Counted from the first letter of the stretch, positions 24,928 through 35,806 are shown. The stretch: DNA of 64,000 nucleotides from Bradyrhizobium sp. CCGB12 (GCF_024199845.1 NZ_JANADO010000001.1:5084001-5148000), one strand, 5' to 3'. Made by a program: numbers and translations. The notes: generated by a model not told the origin, from the sequence alone.

Positions 24928-26649
24928 TCAAAACAATTCTATGCCGTCATCGGCTGCCGCGACCGCCTCGACCCGGCGCGTAGCGGCGATCGATGCCAGT
25001 CCGAGAGTTTGCAGGAACACCCGGTGGACGTCCCGCTCGCGCTCCATCGTGTAGCGTGCGAAGAGCCCGTCGAGCACGGCCTCGTCTTGCGGCTGCGGCC
25101 TTTGCACGCCAACGCTCGTGGTTTCGAGGCGCGCGGCGACCGCGGGCAATGTCGCGGAGCCATCGCCGAGCGCGGTCATCAGGCCCTGCGCCGAATTCAT
25201 CAGACGCTCGAATTCCGCGCCTTCATCGACGAGCCGGCCCATCAGCTTGCCGAGCCGTTCGTTGCCGGCCTCGACCTCGCGCAGTGCTTGAAGGATCTGC
25301 GGCTCGAGCTTGGCGAGCTGCGTGGGATCGCCCTGCACGCGGAGTTGCTTCAGCTCTCTGGCCGAGCGCTCGATGCCGTCGAGTACGGGCCTCAAGCGCC
25401 CCGCCCCCGCCGAGACCTGGTCGGCGGTCGCCTTGAGCTCGTTGGCGATGACGACGAAGGCGCTGCCGCGGCTGCCGAGATGACTTGCCTTGAGACCGGC
25501 GTTCATCCCGATCAGCGTGATGTCGACGGTCGCCTCGGCAAGCCCGGCGATCGCGTGACGAAACTTCGTCAGCGTGTCCTCGACGATCGCAAGCGCCTCG
25601 TCCACCGAGCGGCCCGCACCCTCGCAGGTGACAATCAGGGTCGAGGCGTGAGCCAGCGTCTGCTTGATGCGCGACAGGAACGATGACGCGCCGCCGTCCT
25701 CGCCGCCGAACAGCGTGCGGCCGTGGCCGACGACACTGCCGGCATCGCGCAGGATGGCGGTCAGCGCGCGAACGATCTGACCAATGTCGCCGCTGAACTC
25801 GCGCTGGGCATCCCTGAGCTGGGCCGCCTGCAACTGGCAAATTGCGCGCGCGCCGTCGTCGCTCGCGACCGGTTCGGGAACGAGGCTCGGGGTGGATCCC
25901 GAGGCGAGGCCGAGACCGTGAGAGACATGCTCGAGACGCTGACGCGTGCTGTCGCCGGCCTGCAAGGAGATGATCGCGCTGCCCACCGCCTCGGCGATCT
26001 TCCTGGTGCTGGAACTCGTGAGGTCGGTGAGATGGCTGCTGTTGCTGCGCTGGTCGCGCAATCCGGAATGGGCCGCACCGAGCTCGACGCTCTCCGCCGC
26101 CAGCTGATTCCGGTAGCGGCCCTCGAATTCCTTTTGCCGGCCGAATGCGGTGGCGACGGCCTCGGACAGACGCTGCTGATCCCGCGCGCAGCCCTCGATC
26201 GAGCCCTGCACGGCCTTGCCGAGATCGTAGGCCTCCTGCGTGAAGGCGAGAAAGCCCTCGCGGTCACCGTCGAGCGAGGCTGCCTCGATCCGCGCGCTGC
26301 GGGCAATGATGGTGATCATCTGGATGTGCTTGAACAGCGGCTTGAGCAAGGCAGATGCCTCCGCCGTGCTTTTGCCGATCGTCTCCAGCAGGGCCGTCTC
26401 GGCCGGAAGCGCCTGCGCCAGCTCGCTGAGCCGCGCGGCGATCTCCTGCAACGCAGTCGCGGCACCCTCGATCTCCGCACCGGCGAGCTCCGAGGAAAGC
26501 GTTGCGAGGCCCTGGTTCAGCTCCTTGAAGATCAGATGACCGCGTCCAAGCTCGTGACCGACGCGGGCGAACACGTCCTCGATCCGCGAGGAGACGTCCT
26601 CGATCGCGGCGATCGCCTCATTGAGCGTGCTGGCCGGAATGGCGGACAT
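24928..26649 (-). CDS. Soluble methyl-accepting-like chemotaxis protein, last gene of the che operon
   Basis: A 573-residue protein from ATG 26649, five bases past the cheB stop; a longer reading upstream only retranslates cheB in another frame. No membrane helix is visible. The protein is almost entirely helical/coiled coil, with stretches reminiscent of receptor signalling helices (LAEATVDITLIGMNAGLKAS, VVIANELKATADQVSAGAGR). The canonical hairpin tip E-I-A-x-Q-T-N-L-L-A-L-N-A is only partly kept. It may be a cytosolic receptor or scaffold reading an internal signal for the CheA array. Confidence 0.72.
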   Translation of the reverse strand: MSAIPASTLNEAIAAIEDVSSRIEDVFARVGHELGRGHLIFKELNQGLATLSSELAGAEIEGAATALQEIAARLSELAQALPAETALLETIGKSTAEASALLKPLFKHIQMITIIARSARIEAASLDGDREGFLAFTQEAYDLGKAVQGSIEGCARDQQRLSEAVATAFGRQKEFEGRYRNQLAAESVELGAAHSGLRDQRSNSSHLTDLTSSSTRKIAEAVGSAIISLQAGDSTRQRLEHVSHGLGLASGSTPSLVPEPVASDDGARAICQLQAAQLRDAQREFSGDIGQIVRALTAILRDAGSVVGHGRTLFGGEDGGASSFLSRIKQTLAHASTLIVTCEGAGRSVDEALAIVEDTLTKFRHAIAGLAEATVDITLIGMNAGLKASHLGSRGSAFVVIANELKATADQVSAGAGRLRPVLDGIERSARELKQLRVQGDPTQLAKLEPQILQALREVEAGNERLGKLMGRLVDEGAEFERLMNSAQGLMTALGDGSATLPAVAARLETTSVGVQRPQPQDEAVLDGLFARYTMERERDVHRVFLQTLGLASIAATRRVEAVAAADDGIELF

Positions 26650-26654
26650 TGCGA

Positions 26655-27746
26655 TCAACCTGCCACCGCAGCGTGCCCGGCCTGGTACCAGAGCATGATC
26701 TCGCGCGGAATATGGTGCAGCGATACGACCTTCTCGACGCCGCCATGGGCGATGGCTTCCTTGGGCATGCCGAACACCACGCAGCTCTCTTCGTCCTGCG
26801 CCCGCGTCGAGGCACCGAGCTTGCGCATTTCCAGCATTCCGCGCGCGCCGTCGTCGCCCATGCCGGTCATGATCACGCCGAGCGCGTTGGCGCCCGCATG
26901 CTGGGCCGCGGAGCGAAACAGCACGTCGACGGAGGGGCGATGCCGTGACACCGGCGGGCCGTCCTTGATCGCGATCTGGTAGCGCAGGCCGATGCGTTGA
27001 AGCAGCATGTGACGGGCACCAGGCGCGATATAGGCGCAGCCCGGCAGCACCGGCTCGCCATCCTCGGCCTCCTTGACCCGGATCTGGCACACGCTGTCGA
27101 GGCGTTTCGCAAAGGCGGCGGTGAAGCCCGCCGGCATGTGCTGAACGATGACGATGGGCGGGCAATGCGGCGGCAACATCTCGAGGACGTCGTTGAGCGC
27201 TTCGGTGCCGCCCGTCGAGGCACCGATGCACACGATGCGCTCCGTCGTCGGCCGGGTCTTGCCCTGCACCGGCGGCGGGATGATGGCGTCGGCCGTCAGC
27301 TTCTTCTCGACCACGCGGCGCTCCGCGCGCGGGCGCACCCGGGCGCGGGCCGCCGACTTCACGGCCTCGCGCAGCCGCGTGGAGCATTCGAGCAGCGCCT
27401 GCCGCGTGTCGATCTTCGGCTTCGGCACGATGTCGACCGCACCGGCTTCGAACGCCTCGAACATCACGTTCGAGCCCTCCTCGGTCAGCGAAGAGCAGAT
27501 GATCACCGGAATCGGACGTTGCGCCATGATCTTGCGCAGGAACGTCATGCCGTCCATGCGCGGCATCTCGATGTCGAGGATGATGACGTCGGGGATTTCG
27601 TTCTGCAGGCGGCGGGCCGCCGCGAACGGATCCGAAGCCGTCCCCATCACCTCGATATCGGGATCTTCGTTGAGGATCGTTTGCAGGATTTGGCGCACCG
27701 ACGCCGAATCGTCCACGATCAGCACGCGAACTTTCTCCCTCGGCAT
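26655..27746 (-). CDS. cheB: CheB chemotaxis response regulator methylesterase
   Basis: A 363-residue protein from ATG 27746. The receiver domain has the acidic pair DD at 12-13 and phospho-acceptor Asp58 ([13 protein letters not shown]). The C-terminal methylesterase has Ser177 (CIGASTGG), His203 (IVQHMPAGF) and Asp299 (MTGMGDDG). CheB removes methyl groups from receptor glutamates and can deamidate glutamines, giving adaptation together with CheR. It lies between cheR (17 bases upstream) and the soluble receptor-like gene in the che operon, where CheA should phosphorylate it. Confidence 0.95.
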   Translation of the reverse strand: MPREKVRVLIVDDSASVRQILQTILNEDPDIEVMGTASDPFAAARRLQNEIPDVIILDIEMPRMDGMTFLRKIMAQRPIPVIICSSLTEEGSNVMFEAFEAGAVDIVPKPKIDTRQALLECSTRLREAVKSAARARVRPRAERRVVEKKLTADAIIPPPVQGKTRPTTERIVCIGASTGGTEALNDVLEMLPPHCPPIVIVQHMPAGFTAAFAKRLDSVCQIRVKEAEDGEPVLPGCAYIAPGARHMLLQRIGLRYQIAIKDGPPVSRHRPSVDVLFRSAAQHAGANALGVIMTGMGDDGARGMLEMRKLGASTRAQDEESCVVFGMPKEAIAHGGVEKVVSLHHIPREIMLWYQAGHAAVAG

Positions 27747-27763
27747 TTTAGGCGGCGCTCCGA

Positions 27764-28681
27764 TCAGACCTGGAAAATGGTTGGCTGAACTTGCTTCAAG
27801 CCCGGCACGGCACTGTGGATCATCGATTCCGAATGTCCGACCAGCAGATAGCCGCCCGGCCGCAAATGGCTGCACAGCTGCTCGATCACCTTGCGCTGCG
27901 TCTCGCGCTCGAAATAGATCAGGACGTTGCGGCAAAAGATGATGTCGACGTCGCGGTCGACCGGATAGGACGCGTCCATGAGGTTCATCCTCATGAAATG
28001 CGTCATGCCCCGCAATTCCGGCACCACCCGCACCTCACCGCGCGACCTGTCGCGCGACGACAGGAAATATCGCTTCACAAAATTCTCAGGCACCGGCGCA
28101 AGCACGTCGCGGGTATAGATCGCAGTCTTGGCGAGGCGCAGCACGGCGGTCGAGATGTCGGTCCCGAGGATGCGGTACTGAAACCGCGAGCCGTTCCGCG
28201 TCATGTCGTCCAGCACCATCGCAGTCGTATAGGCTTCCATGCCGGTGGAGCTTGCCGAGCTCCAGACCTTGACGTTCGCATTCCTGCGTCCATGCGATTT
28301 GAGCAGCGCGGGAATCGCGACGTCCCGCAGGAAGGTGAAGTGCTGCGGCTCCCGGAAGAAGTCCGTCTTGTTGGTCGTCACCACATCGATGAGATGCGTG
28401 AGCTCGGTGTCGAAATGATCGGCCTCGAACAGGTTCTCGACGTATTCGTTGAGGTCGGAGAAGTTCAGCGCGCGCACGCGCTTGTGCAGCCGCCCCTCCA
28501 GCATCAGCCGCTTGCCCGGCGGCAGCTTGATGCCGACCTGGCCCTCGATCAATTGGGCGATGGTCCGGAAGTGACGGTCCGACAGATGCACGGCCGTATC
28601 CTGCACGGCGGGCATCATGGCTTCCTGCCCCCGGTCGGGGATGGCCGCCTGCACTGAATGTCGGGCCATAGGGGCCATCAT
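27764..28681 (-). CDS. cheR: CheR chemotaxis protein methyltransferase
   Basis: About 305 residues from ATG 28681, which has AGGA close upstream; ATGs at 28678 and 28669 are alternatives. The N-terminal helical domain is at about 20-90, and the SAM-binding domain contains [40 protein letters not shown] and [13 protein letters not shown]. The C-S-T-G-E-E motif of typical CheR reads S-S-T-G-M-E here. It methylates receptor glutamates using S-adenosylmethionine. It is part of the che operon, between the second receptor gene and cheB. Confidence 0.94.
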   Translation of the reverse strand: MMAPMARHSVQAAIPDRGQEAMMPAVQDTAVHLSDRHFRTIAQLIEGQVGIKLPPGKRLMLEGRLHKRVRALNFSDLNEYVENLFEADHFDTELTHLIDVVTTNKTDFFREPQHFTFLRDVAIPALLKSHGRRNANVKVWSSASSTGMEAYTTAMVLDDMTRNGSRFQYRILGTDISTAVLRLAKTAIYTRDVLAPVPENFVKRYFLSSRDRSRGEVRVVPELRGMTHFMRMNLMDASYPVDRDVDIIFCRNVLIYFERETQRKVIEQLCSHLRPGGYLLVGHSESMIHSAVPGLKQVQPTIFQV

Positions 28682-28760
28682 GAGTCCTACGCGTTCACGT
28701 AACCGCTGAAAGCGGACCGGTCCCATCGAGCGGGCCGGTCCGCAGGCACCCTTGCGGGTC

Positions 28761-30566
28761 CTAGCGTTGGAAATCGGCGTCCCGGTCGTCGCCGCTGTCG
28801 TTCATGTCGAACGCGAAGCCGCCGCCACCGGCGGCCTTCATGGCGCGCACCGGCTTGCCTTGCGGCTTCTTGGCCGGACGCTCGGCGGCCGCCATGTGCG
28901 CGGCCTTGGCGCGCAACTGGTTGACCGCGCGGTCGATCGGCGCGGCCGCCGGTCCTCTCGCCCCCTGTTCGATGCGGAAATAGGCGATCGTGGATTGAAG
29001 CTGCTCGGCCTGCGAGGCGAGTTCCTCCGAGGTCGAGGACACCTGCTCGGAGGCGCTGGCGTTCTGCTGGCCGACCTTGTCGAGCTGCTGAATCGCCTGG
29101 TTGATCTGCGCCGAGCCGACGTCCTGCTCGCGGCAGGCCGCCGTGATCTCCTCGACGAGCTCGGCCGTCTTCTTGATGTCCGGAACGAGCTTGGAAAGCA
29201 TGATGCCGGCCTCCTGTGCCACCTTGACGGTGTCGACCGAGAGCGTGCCGATCTCGGCGGCGGCGGCCTGGCTGCGTTCGGCGAGCTTGCGCACTTCGGA
29301 CGCCACCACCGCGAAGCCCTTGCCGTGCTCGCCGGCGCGGGCGGCCTCGACCGCGGCGTTGAGCGCGAGCAAATCGGTCTGGCGCGCGATCTCCTGCACG
29401 ATCGTGATCTTTTCGGCGATGGTCTGCATCGCGTTGACGGCGCGGCCGACCGCGGCCCCACTGGCCTCCGCGTCCTTGGCGGACTGCGCTGCGATCTTTT
29501 CGGTCTGGTTGGCGTTGTCGGCGTTCTGCTTCACGTTGGAGGCCATCTCCTCCATTGAAGAAGAGGCCTCCTCCGCGGACGAGGCCTGCTCGGTCGCGCC
29601 CTGCGAGAGCTGTTCGGCGCTGGCCGAGAGCTCCTGGCTGCCGGCCGAGACGTTCTGCGCCGCGGTGAACGTCTCCGAGACGATTTGCCGAAGCTTGTCC
29701 ACCATGCGTTCGAGCGCAAGGCCGAGCGTGTCCTTCTCGGACAGCGGCTTGGCTTCGACCATCAGATTGCCCTGCGCGATCTCGTTGGCGACCGCCGCGG
29801 TGGCATTCAAGTTCACGGTCATCGCGTTCAGTGACTTGATGAGATCGCCGATCTCGTCATTGCTGGATGATTCGATCTTGTGGCTGAGATCACCGATCGC
29901 CACCGCGTCGGCGAGGCCGACGGCCTGCGCCAGCGCCCGGCTGATGCTCATCGCGATCCAGGTCGCGGCGACCGCGGCGATGAGGAGCGAGGCAATGACC
30001 AGGCTCATCAGTATCAGTTCGGCGCGGGCGCCATCCTGCTTGGCCTGCTCGGCCTGCTCGGACATGTTCTTCTTGACGTTCCTGATGTAGCCATCGGCCG
30101 CTTCGATCGCATCCGCGACGACCTTGCGGCCGTCATGCATGGAGCGGTCCAGCGCCTTCGGCTTGTCGGTCTTCGCAAGCAGGACCGTCTCGTCCTGATA
30201 CGCGTTCAGCTTGTTAAAGGCGACGTTGAAGACGTCCATCAGCTTCTTGCCGCCTTCGGTAGCCGCCGCGTAGATCTCGTCCTTGGACTTAGCGACCGCC
30301 TCGCGGCTCTTGATGAGGTCGAGTCGGAACTGCTCGTGCTCTGCGTCGGACGCCGCGAGGATCGAGTTCTTCTCGGCGCGCACCAGGAACAGAATGCCTT
30401 CCTTCAACTCGGCGGCCTTCTCCATGCGGCCTGCACGGCCGACCAGAAGCTCGGTGGTGCCGACCATATCGGCCAGCTTCATGTAACCGACCGCACCGGC
30501 GATCATGGACAGCAGGATGACGACGCCGAAGGCGCTGGCAAGCTTGGCTTTGACGGTGAATCTCAT
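28761..30566 (-). CDS. Methyl-accepting chemotaxis protein with 4HB sensor and double HAMP
   Basis: A 601-residue receptor from ATG 30566. Helix 1 is at about residues 8-30 and helix 2 near 188-210, enclosing a four-helix-bundle-type periplasmic domain. A HAMP domain follows ([16 protein letters not shown]) and then a second HAMP-like unit ([20 protein letters not shown]) that its neighbour lacks. The signalling hairpin tip is [20 protein letters not shown]. The C-terminus has a conserved tail [19 protein letters not shown]. From the first helical heptads to the end it is about 95 percent identical to the receptor at 31175-32869. Confidence 0.92.
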   Translation of the reverse strand: MRFTVKAKLASAFGVVILLSMIAGAVGYMKLADMVGTTELLVGRAGRMEKAAELKEGILFLVRAEKNSILAASDAEHEQFRLDLIKSREAVAKSKDEIYAAATEGGKKLMDVFNVAFNKLNAYQDETVLLAKTDKPKALDRSMHDGRKVVADAIEAADGYIRNVKKNMSEQAEQAKQDGARAELILMSLVIASLLIAAVAATWIAMSISRALAQAVGLADAVAIGDLSHKIESSSNDEIGDLIKSLNAMTVNLNATAAVANEIAQGNLMVEAKPLSEKDTLGLALERMVDKLRQIVSETFTAAQNVSAGSQELSASAEQLSQGATEQASSAEEASSSMEEMASNVKQNADNANQTEKIAAQSAKDAEASGAAVGRAVNAMQTIAEKITIVQEIARQTDLLALNAAVEAARAGEHGKGFAVVASEVRKLAERSQAAAAEIGTLSVDTVKVAQEAGIMLSKLVPDIKKTAELVEEITAACREQDVGSAQINQAIQQLDKVGQQNASASEQVSSTSEELASQAEQLQSTIAYFRIEQGARGPAAAPIDRAVNQLRAKAAHMAAAERPAKKPQGKPVRAMKAAGGGGFAFDMNDSGDDRDADFQR

Positions 30567-30620
30567 GTCAGTCTCGTTGTTTCGAATTGGGGTGCTACGC
30601 TTGACCACGCACGTGCAAAC

Positions 30621-31109
30621 TCAGGCGGCGCGGGATGAATCCGCGGCCGCGTTACGTCCTTCCGGGATCTCGTCGTTCGCCATCAGCTTGGCGAGATCGA
30701 AGATCACGACGAATTTCTCGCCCTTGCGGCCGATGCCGGCGGCGTAATCGGACTGCCACTTGCCGCCGACCTCGGGGATCGGCTCGATCGCCTGCTCGTC
30801 GATGTCGGTCACCTCGAACACGCAATCGGCGACGAAGCCGACGCCGACTAGGCGGTCCTTCATCGGCACGTCGAGGATGATGATACGGGTCGCCTCGGTG
30901 GCGGCGACGCTCGGCAGGCCGAGCTTGGTGCGGAGATCAACGATTGGATAGCCGCTGCCGCGCACGTCGATCATGCCGAGCAAGAAGTTTGGCGCGTGCG
31001 GCAGCCGCGAGATCGGCCGCATGTCGAGAATTTCACGGACATTGCGGATGCTGATGCCGAACGTCTCGCCGGCGAGCCCGAGCGTCAGATATTGCGAGGT
31101 TGCGGCCAT
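30621..31109 (-). CDS. cheW: CheW coupling protein (second copy in operon)
   Basis: A 162-residue protein from ATG 31109, with the CheW SH3-like fold pattern: SQYLTLGLAGETFGISI, LPHAPNFLLGMIDVRG, PIVDLRTKLGL and KFVVIFDLAKLM. It couples receptors to the CheA kinase in the array. It lies between the two receptor genes. It differs clearly from the other CheW at 32908-33369, so the two may serve different receptors or array positions. The C-terminus is Ala-rich. Confidence 0.93.
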   Translation of the reverse strand: MAATSQYLTLGLAGETFGISIRNVREILDMRPISRLPHAPNFLLGMIDVRGSGYPIVDLRTKLGLPSVAATEATRIIILDVPMKDRLVGVGFVADCVFEVTDIDEQAIEPIPEVGGKWQSDYAAGIGRKGEKFVVIFDLAKLMANDEIPEGRNAAADSSRAA

Positions 31110-31174
31110 GATGCAGTCCAGGGGTCCGAAGGTTTGGGAATGAGCACGGTCCGGCACGCAGCCGGACCGGTTGT

Positions 31175-32869
31175 TCAGCGCTGGAACTCGGCGTCGCGAT
31201 CGTCTTCGCCGTCATGCATGTCGAAAGCGAAGCCACCGCCGCCGGCGACTTTCATCGCCCGAGCCGGCTTGCGGGCGGGCGCGGACCTCTTCGCACCGCG
31301 GTCCGCTGCTGCCATGTGCGCCGCCTTCGTGCGAAGCTGGGTGACGGCGCGGTCGATCGGCGCCGATGCTTTCTCGTCGCGTCCGCCATGCTCGATGCGG
31401 AAGAACGAGATGGTCGACTGGAGCTGCTCGGCCTGCGAGGCAAGCTCCTCCGAGGTCGAGGACACCTGCTCGGAGGCGCTGGCGTTCTGCTGGCCGACCT
31501 TGTCGAGCTGCTGGATCGCCTGGTTGATCTGGGCCGAACCGACGTCCTGCTCGCGGCAAGCCGCGGTGATCTCCTGCACCAGCTCGGCGGTCTTCTTGAT
31601 ATCGGGCACCAGCTTGGACAGCATGACGCCGGCCTCCTGCGCCACCTTCACGCTTTCGGTCGACAGCGTGCCGATGTCCGCCGCAGCCGCCTGGCTGCGT
31701 TCGGCAAGCTTGCGCACTTCTGAGGCGACCACCGCAAAACCCTTGCCGTGCTCGCCGGCGCGTGCGGCTTCGACCGCCGCGTTGAGCGCGAGCAGGTCGG
31801 TCTGGCGGGCGATCTCCTGCACGATCGTGATCTTCTCGGCGATGGTCCGCATCGCTTCGACGGCACGGCCCACGGCGACACCGCTGGCCTCCGCATCCCT
31901 GGCCGATTGCGCCGCGATCTTCTCGGTCTGGTTGGCGTTGTCGGCGTTCTGCTTCACGTTGGAGGCCATCTCCTCCATCGAGGACGAAGCTTCCTCCGCG
32001 GAGGAGGCCTGCTCGGTCGCGCCCTGCGACAGCTGCTCGGCGCTGGCGGACAATTCCTGGCTGCCGGCCGAAACGTTCTGCGCCGCGGTCAGGGCTTCCT
32101 CGACGATCTGTTTGAGTTTCTCGACCATGACATTCAGCGACTTGGTGAGGTCGCCGATCTCGTCATTGCTGGACACCTTGATCATCTGGCTGAGGTCGCC
32201 ATCGGCAACAGCGCCGGCGAGCCCGACCGCACGACCGAGGCCGCGGGCGATGCTGATGGAAATCCAGATCGCAGCAATCAGACCGATCGCTAGCGATGCA
32301 AGCACGGCCGAAATCAGAAGGAACTGAGCGCGGTTGCCGTCCTCATGAGCCTGGGCCGCCTGGGCGGCCATGTTCTTCTTGACGTTGGTGACGTAGACGC
32401 CGGCGGCTTCCATTGCTTCGCCGACCGCCTTGCGAGCCTCAATCGACGAGCGCTCGACGGCCTTCGTCCTGTCGGTCCTGGCAGTCTTGAAGACGTCGTC
32501 CTGGACGGCATTCATCCGGACGTAGGCCGCGCCGAAATTCTCAATCAGCTTCTTGCCCTCGGCAGAGGCCGCGGCATGGATCTCCTCTTTCAGCTTCAGC
32601 AGCGTCTCGCGCTGCTTGGCGATCTCGGCGATGAAGCGATCGGCCTCACTATCCGGCGCGAGAAGCAGGTTCTTCTCGGCCCGAACCTGGGACAGAATTC
32701 CCTTCTCGATTTCCGCCGCACGGTCAATCCGGACGGCGCGCGACACCAGGCTGTCGGCGGTGTCGATCATCTCGCTCAGCTTCACGTAAGCAAGGCCGCC
32801 CGCGGCCATCGAGAGCAACAGGACCACGCCGAATGCACTGGCAAGTTTTGCCTTGACGGTAAATCTCAT
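31175..32869 (-). CDS. Methyl-accepting chemotaxis protein with 4HB sensor, single HAMP
   Basis: A 564-residue receptor. Helices at about 8-30 and 188-210 enclose a periplasmic four-helix-type sensor that has diverged from that of the paralogue at 28761-30566. The HAMP ([16 protein letters not shown]) runs straight into the signalling part, without the extra HAMP-like unit of about 37 residues seen in the neighbour. The hairpin tip [20 protein letters not shown] and the tail [20 protein letters not shown] match the paralogue. It lies between two cheW genes. Confidence 0.92.
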   Translation of the reverse strand: MRFTVKAKLASAFGVVLLLSMAAGGLAYVKLSEMIDTADSLVSRAVRIDRAAEIEKGILSQVRAEKNLLLAPDSEADRFIAEIAKQRETLLKLKEEIHAAASAEGKKLIENFGAAYVRMNAVQDDVFKTARTDRTKAVERSSIEARKAVGEAMEAAGVYVTNVKKNMAAQAAQAHEDGNRAQFLLISAVLASLAIGLIAAIWISISIARGLGRAVGLAGAVADGDLSQMIKVSSNDEIGDLTKSLNVMVEKLKQIVEEALTAAQNVSAGSQELSASAEQLSQGATEQASSAEEASSSMEEMASNVKQNADNANQTEKIAAQSARDAEASGVAVGRAVEAMRTIAEKITIVQEIARQTDLLALNAAVEAARAGEHGKGFAVVASEVRKLAERSQAAAADIGTLSTESVKVAQEAGVMLSKLVPDIKKTAELVQEITAACREQDVGSAQINQAIQQLDKVGQQNASASEQVSSTSEELASQAEQLQSTISFFRIEHGGRDEKASAPIDRAVTQLRTKAAHMAAADRGAKRSAPARKPARAMKVAGGGGFAFDMHDGEDDRDAEFQR

Positions 32870-32907
32870 TTCCAGCCCCTACCCCCAGTCTCGCCCGAGA
32901 CTTCTTC

Positions 32908-33369
32908 TCAATGCAGGATGCGTTCCATGTTCGGAACGATGACAAACTCTTCACGCCATTTCGCAATGAAACGAATGAACTCCGGCTTCCAGTGCATGCC
33001 GACGCGCGGCGTCTGCTGCACGTCGGTCTGCGATATCTCCGTGACCTCGTAGACCTTATCGGCGGTAACACCGACCAGAACCGGCTCGCCGTCCAGCTCC
33101 AGCTCGATGACGACGATGCGCGTGTCGGCCGAATTCTCGGGCTGCGGCATGCCGAAACGGATGCGCAGATCCGCGAGCGGAATGACGTTGCCGCGCACAT
33201 TGATCACGCTGGGAACGAAGGCGCGCGCACCCGCCACCTTGGTCACGGGCACGGGATCGATGATCTCGCGCACGAGGCCGGCATCCAGCGCGAACTTCTC
33301 CTCGCCGAGGCCGATCATCACGACCTGCATCGCATCGGCCCGACGTTCGCCAGCCAAACCTTCCTTCAT
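32908..33369 (-). CDS. cheW: CheW coupling protein (first copy in operon)
   Basis: A 153-residue protein from ATG 33369, which overlaps the cheA stop by one base (TGATG); a GTG one codon earlier is possible. CheW pattern: MQVVMIGLGEEKFALDAGLV, FVPSVINVRGNVIPLADLRI and VGVTADKVYEVTEIS. It should link the receptors to CheA. The overlap suggests stoichiometric translation with the kinase. Confidence 0.93.
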   Translation of the reverse strand: MKEGLAGERRADAMQVVMIGLGEEKFALDAGLVREIIDPVPVTKVAGARAFVPSVINVRGNVIPLADLRIRFGMPQPENSADTRIVVIELELDGEPVLVGVTADKVYEVTEISQTDVQQTPRVGMHWKPEFIRFIAKWREEFVIVPNMERILH

Positions 33370-35444
33370 CACGCCGCCTCGCTGATGTGCTGCTTCTCGA
33401 CCTTCGACTGCGCCAGCGTGACGAGCTGCGCGACGTCGAGGATCAGCGCCGCCGTGCCGTCACCCAGGATCGTCGCGCCGGAGAAGATCGTGACGTCGGA
33501 ATGCAGCTTGGAGAGCGACTTGATCACGGTCTGGTGGTTGCCGATGATCTGGTCGGCGACGAGGCCCACCCGGGTCTCACCGGTCGAGATGATGATCGTC
33601 TTCTGGTGCCGGTCGGGCGAACCCTGCGACGACATGATCTCACGCAGGCGCAGGAACGGCACGAGGCCGCCGCGCACATTGAGGAAATTGCGGCCGCGCG
33701 AGCGCTCGTCATCGGCGGTCAACTCGACGCACTCCTCCACGGCCGACAGCGGGATGATGTAGCGGCCTTCGCCGACGCGGATCAGAAGGCCCTCGATGAT
33801 CGCGAGCGTGAGGGGCAGACGGAGCGTCACGGTGGTGCCCTGGCCCGGCCTGGTCGACAGGTCGATCGTGCCGCGCATGTTCTCGATGGTGCGCTTGACC
33901 ACGTCCATGCCGACGCCGCGGCCTGAGAGCGCCGAGATGGTCTGCGCGGTCGAGAAGCCCGGGTGGAACAGGAATTGATGGATCTCGTGATCGGTGAGCA
34001 CGGCTCCGGCCGCGATCAGCCCCTGCTCTTCTGCTTTCGCGCGGATGCGCGCGGTGTTGAGGCCGCCGCCATTGTCCTTCACGGTGACGAGCACCTGCGC
34101 GCCGGAATGGACGGCGGCGAGCTCGATCCGGCCCTGTTCGGTCTTGCCGTTTGCGGTGCGGGTCGAAGTGTCCTCGATGCCGTGATCAATGGCGTTGCGG
34201 ATCAGATGCACCAGCGGATCGGCCAGGCACTCGATCATGGTCTTGTCGAGCTCGGTGTCTTCACCCGTGGTGACGAATTCGACCGGCTTCGACAGATCCC
34301 GCGACAAATCGTGCACCAGGCGACGGAAGCGACCGAACAACGAGCCGATCGGCACCATGCGCGCGCCCATCGTGGTATCGCGCAAGGACGAGGCAAGGCG
34401 CTCGATTTCCTCGGCGATCATCTTGATCGAGAGGTCGGAGCCGGAGGCGGCGAGCTGGGTCAGCCGCGCCTGGGCAATGACGAGCTCGCCGACGCGGTCC
34501 ATCAGTTCGTCGAGGCGCTCGGCCTGGACGCGGACGGTGGCGATGCCGCGCTCTTCACGCTTGGCCTCGGGCCTCGGCTCCGGCCTTGATTCGGATTTCG
34601 GTTCAGCCTTTGCGACGGGCTGCTCGGCGGCGGGCGCGGCAGCCACCTCGATCACGGGCGCAGGCATCTCGGCCGTCGGGACCGACTCCTCGTCGAGGAG
34701 ATTGAACAGCGGCATCGGCGCGGGCGCTTCGACATGCTCCAACGGCGAGAGCGTCAGCTTCATCTCGTCCGAGACGAACATGAAGACGTCGTCGATCGCG
34801 TCCTTGTCGCAGGCCGCGTGCAGCTTGACGTCCCACTTCAGATAGCAGTCTTCCGGCTCCATCTCGTCGAGGAACGGGATGCCGTCCGTGATCGGGACGA
34901 CGAAGCAGGGGCCGAGCTTGCAGAGATCTTCTAGCAAGTCGAGCGGATTCGAGCCGTTGCGCAAAATGTGCGACTCGAATTCGAGATACAGATGCCAGCC
35001 GGCCTGCTTGCTCGCGCCGGGGGCCAGCGGCGGCGCCTCTATGATCTCGGCAACAGGGGCGGCACGCTGGTCGGACGAAACGAAGCGCTTGAGGTCGTCG
35101 AGAATGGCTTCGCCGATGATGTCGTCGGTCGACTGGGGGTCCTCGATCAGCGCACGGATGTAATCCTTGGCGGCGAGCGCGACCGAAATCAGCTCCTGCG
35201 TCGGCCTGATCTCGCCCTTGCGGACCCGGTCGAAGGCAGTCTCGAACTCGTGGGTGAAGGAGGCGACCTTGTCGAAGCCGAACATGGCGCCCGAACCCTT
35301 GATCGTATGTAGGGCGCGGAAGGCGGAATCGACCAGTTCGCGATCGTCGGGACGCTGGCCGAGATCGAGCAGAGCCCCTTCCAGAACTTCAAAGAGTTCG
35401 CTGGCTTCCTGACGAAAGACCTCGGTCGGGTCCATTGCGCTCAT
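33369..35444 (-). CDS. cheA: CheA chemotaxis histidine kinase
   Basis: A 691-residue kinase with the usual order. It has an N-terminal Hpt domain with phospho-acceptor His46 (RALHTIKGSGAMFGF), a P2-like regulator-binding part (WHLYLEFESHILRNGS to FVSDEMKLTL), a dimerisation helix pair (MDRVGELVIAQARLTQL), the HATPase core (HLIRNAIDHGIED, NGGGLNTARI, GRGVGMDVV) and a C-terminal CheW-like domain. It autophosphorylates from ATP and passes phosphate to CheY and CheB. The stop of the upstream cheY overlaps its start by 4 bases (ATGA). Confidence 0.96.
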   Translation of the reverse strand: MSAMDPTEVFRQEASELFEVLEGALLDLGQRPDDRELVDSAFRALHTIKGSGAMFGFDKVASFTHEFETAFDRVRKGEIRPTQELISVALAAKDYIRALIEDPQSTDDIIGEAILDDLKRFVSSDQRAAPVAEIIEAPPLAPGASKQAGWHLYLEFESHILRNGSNPLDLLEDLCKLGPCFVVPITDGIPFLDEMEPEDCYLKWDVKLHAACDKDAIDDVFMFVSDEMKLTLSPLEHVEAPAPMPLFNLLDEESVPTAEMPAPVIEVAAAPAAEQPVAKAEPKSESRPEPRPEAKREERGIATVRVQAERLDELMDRVGELVIAQARLTQLAASGSDLSIKMIAEEIERLASSLRDTTMGARMVPIGSLFGRFRRLVHDLSRDLSKPVEFVTTGEDTELDKTMIECLADPLVHLIRNAIDHGIEDTSTRTANGKTEQGRIELAAVHSGAQVLVTVKDNGGGLNTARIRAKAEEQGLIAAGAVLTDHEIHQFLFHPGFSTAQTISALSGRGVGMDVVKRTIENMRGTIDLSTRPGQGTTVTLRLPLTLAIIEGLLIRVGEGRYIIPLSAVEECVELTADDERSRGRNFLNVRGGLVPFLRLREIMSSQGSPDRHQKTIIISTGETRVGLVADQIIGNHQTVIKSLSKLHSDVTIFSGATILGDGTAALILDVAQLVTLAQSKVEKQHISEAA

Positions 35445-35806
35445 GCACGCACCAGCTTGCCGACGACGGCGAGCAACTGCTCGGGCTTGAAGGGCTTGGT
35501 GATCCAGCCGGTGGCGCCCGCGCTCTTGGCTTCCTGCTTCACCGTGTCGTTGGATTCGGTGGTCAGGAACACGATGGGCATTCCGACGGCGCTCGGCAGC
35601 TTGCGCAGTGCGCGGATCAGCTCCAGCCCGTTCATGACCGGCATGTTGAGGTCGGTGATGACGAGGTCGAGCTTGCCGGCCTGGGCCTTGGCGAGTCCTT
35701 GCGCGCCGTCGCCGGCTTCGATCACGTTGTGACCGGCCGGCTCAAGCACAACCTTGATCATCTGCCGGATGCTGGGGGAATCGTCGACCGTGAGAATCGT
35801 GGCCAT
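35441..35806 (-). CDS. cheY: CheY-type single-domain response regulator
   Basis: A 121-residue receiver from ATG 35806 with Asp8-Asp9, phospho-acceptor Asp52 (VITDLNMP), Thr in FLTTES and Lys in ITKPFKPEQ. It overlaps the STAS gene upstream by one base and cheA downstream by four. No flagellar motor gene is in the window, so the output could be FliM of a distant flagellar locus or a different target. A long upstream reading in this frame is a shadow of the STAS gene. Confidence 0.95.
   Translation of the reverse strand: MATILTVDDSPSIRQMIKVVLEPAGHNVIEAGDGAQGLAKAQAGKLDLVITDLNMPVMNGLELIRALRKLPSAVGMPIVFLTTESNDTVKQEAKSAGATGWITKPFKPEQLLAVVGKLVRA

Noticed and set aside
26650..27387. N-terminal extension of the soluble receptor-like gene by about 246 codons
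   Set aside because: This part is Arg/Gly/Ala-rich out-of-frame translation of cheB; the real start is ATG 26649, five bases past cheB.
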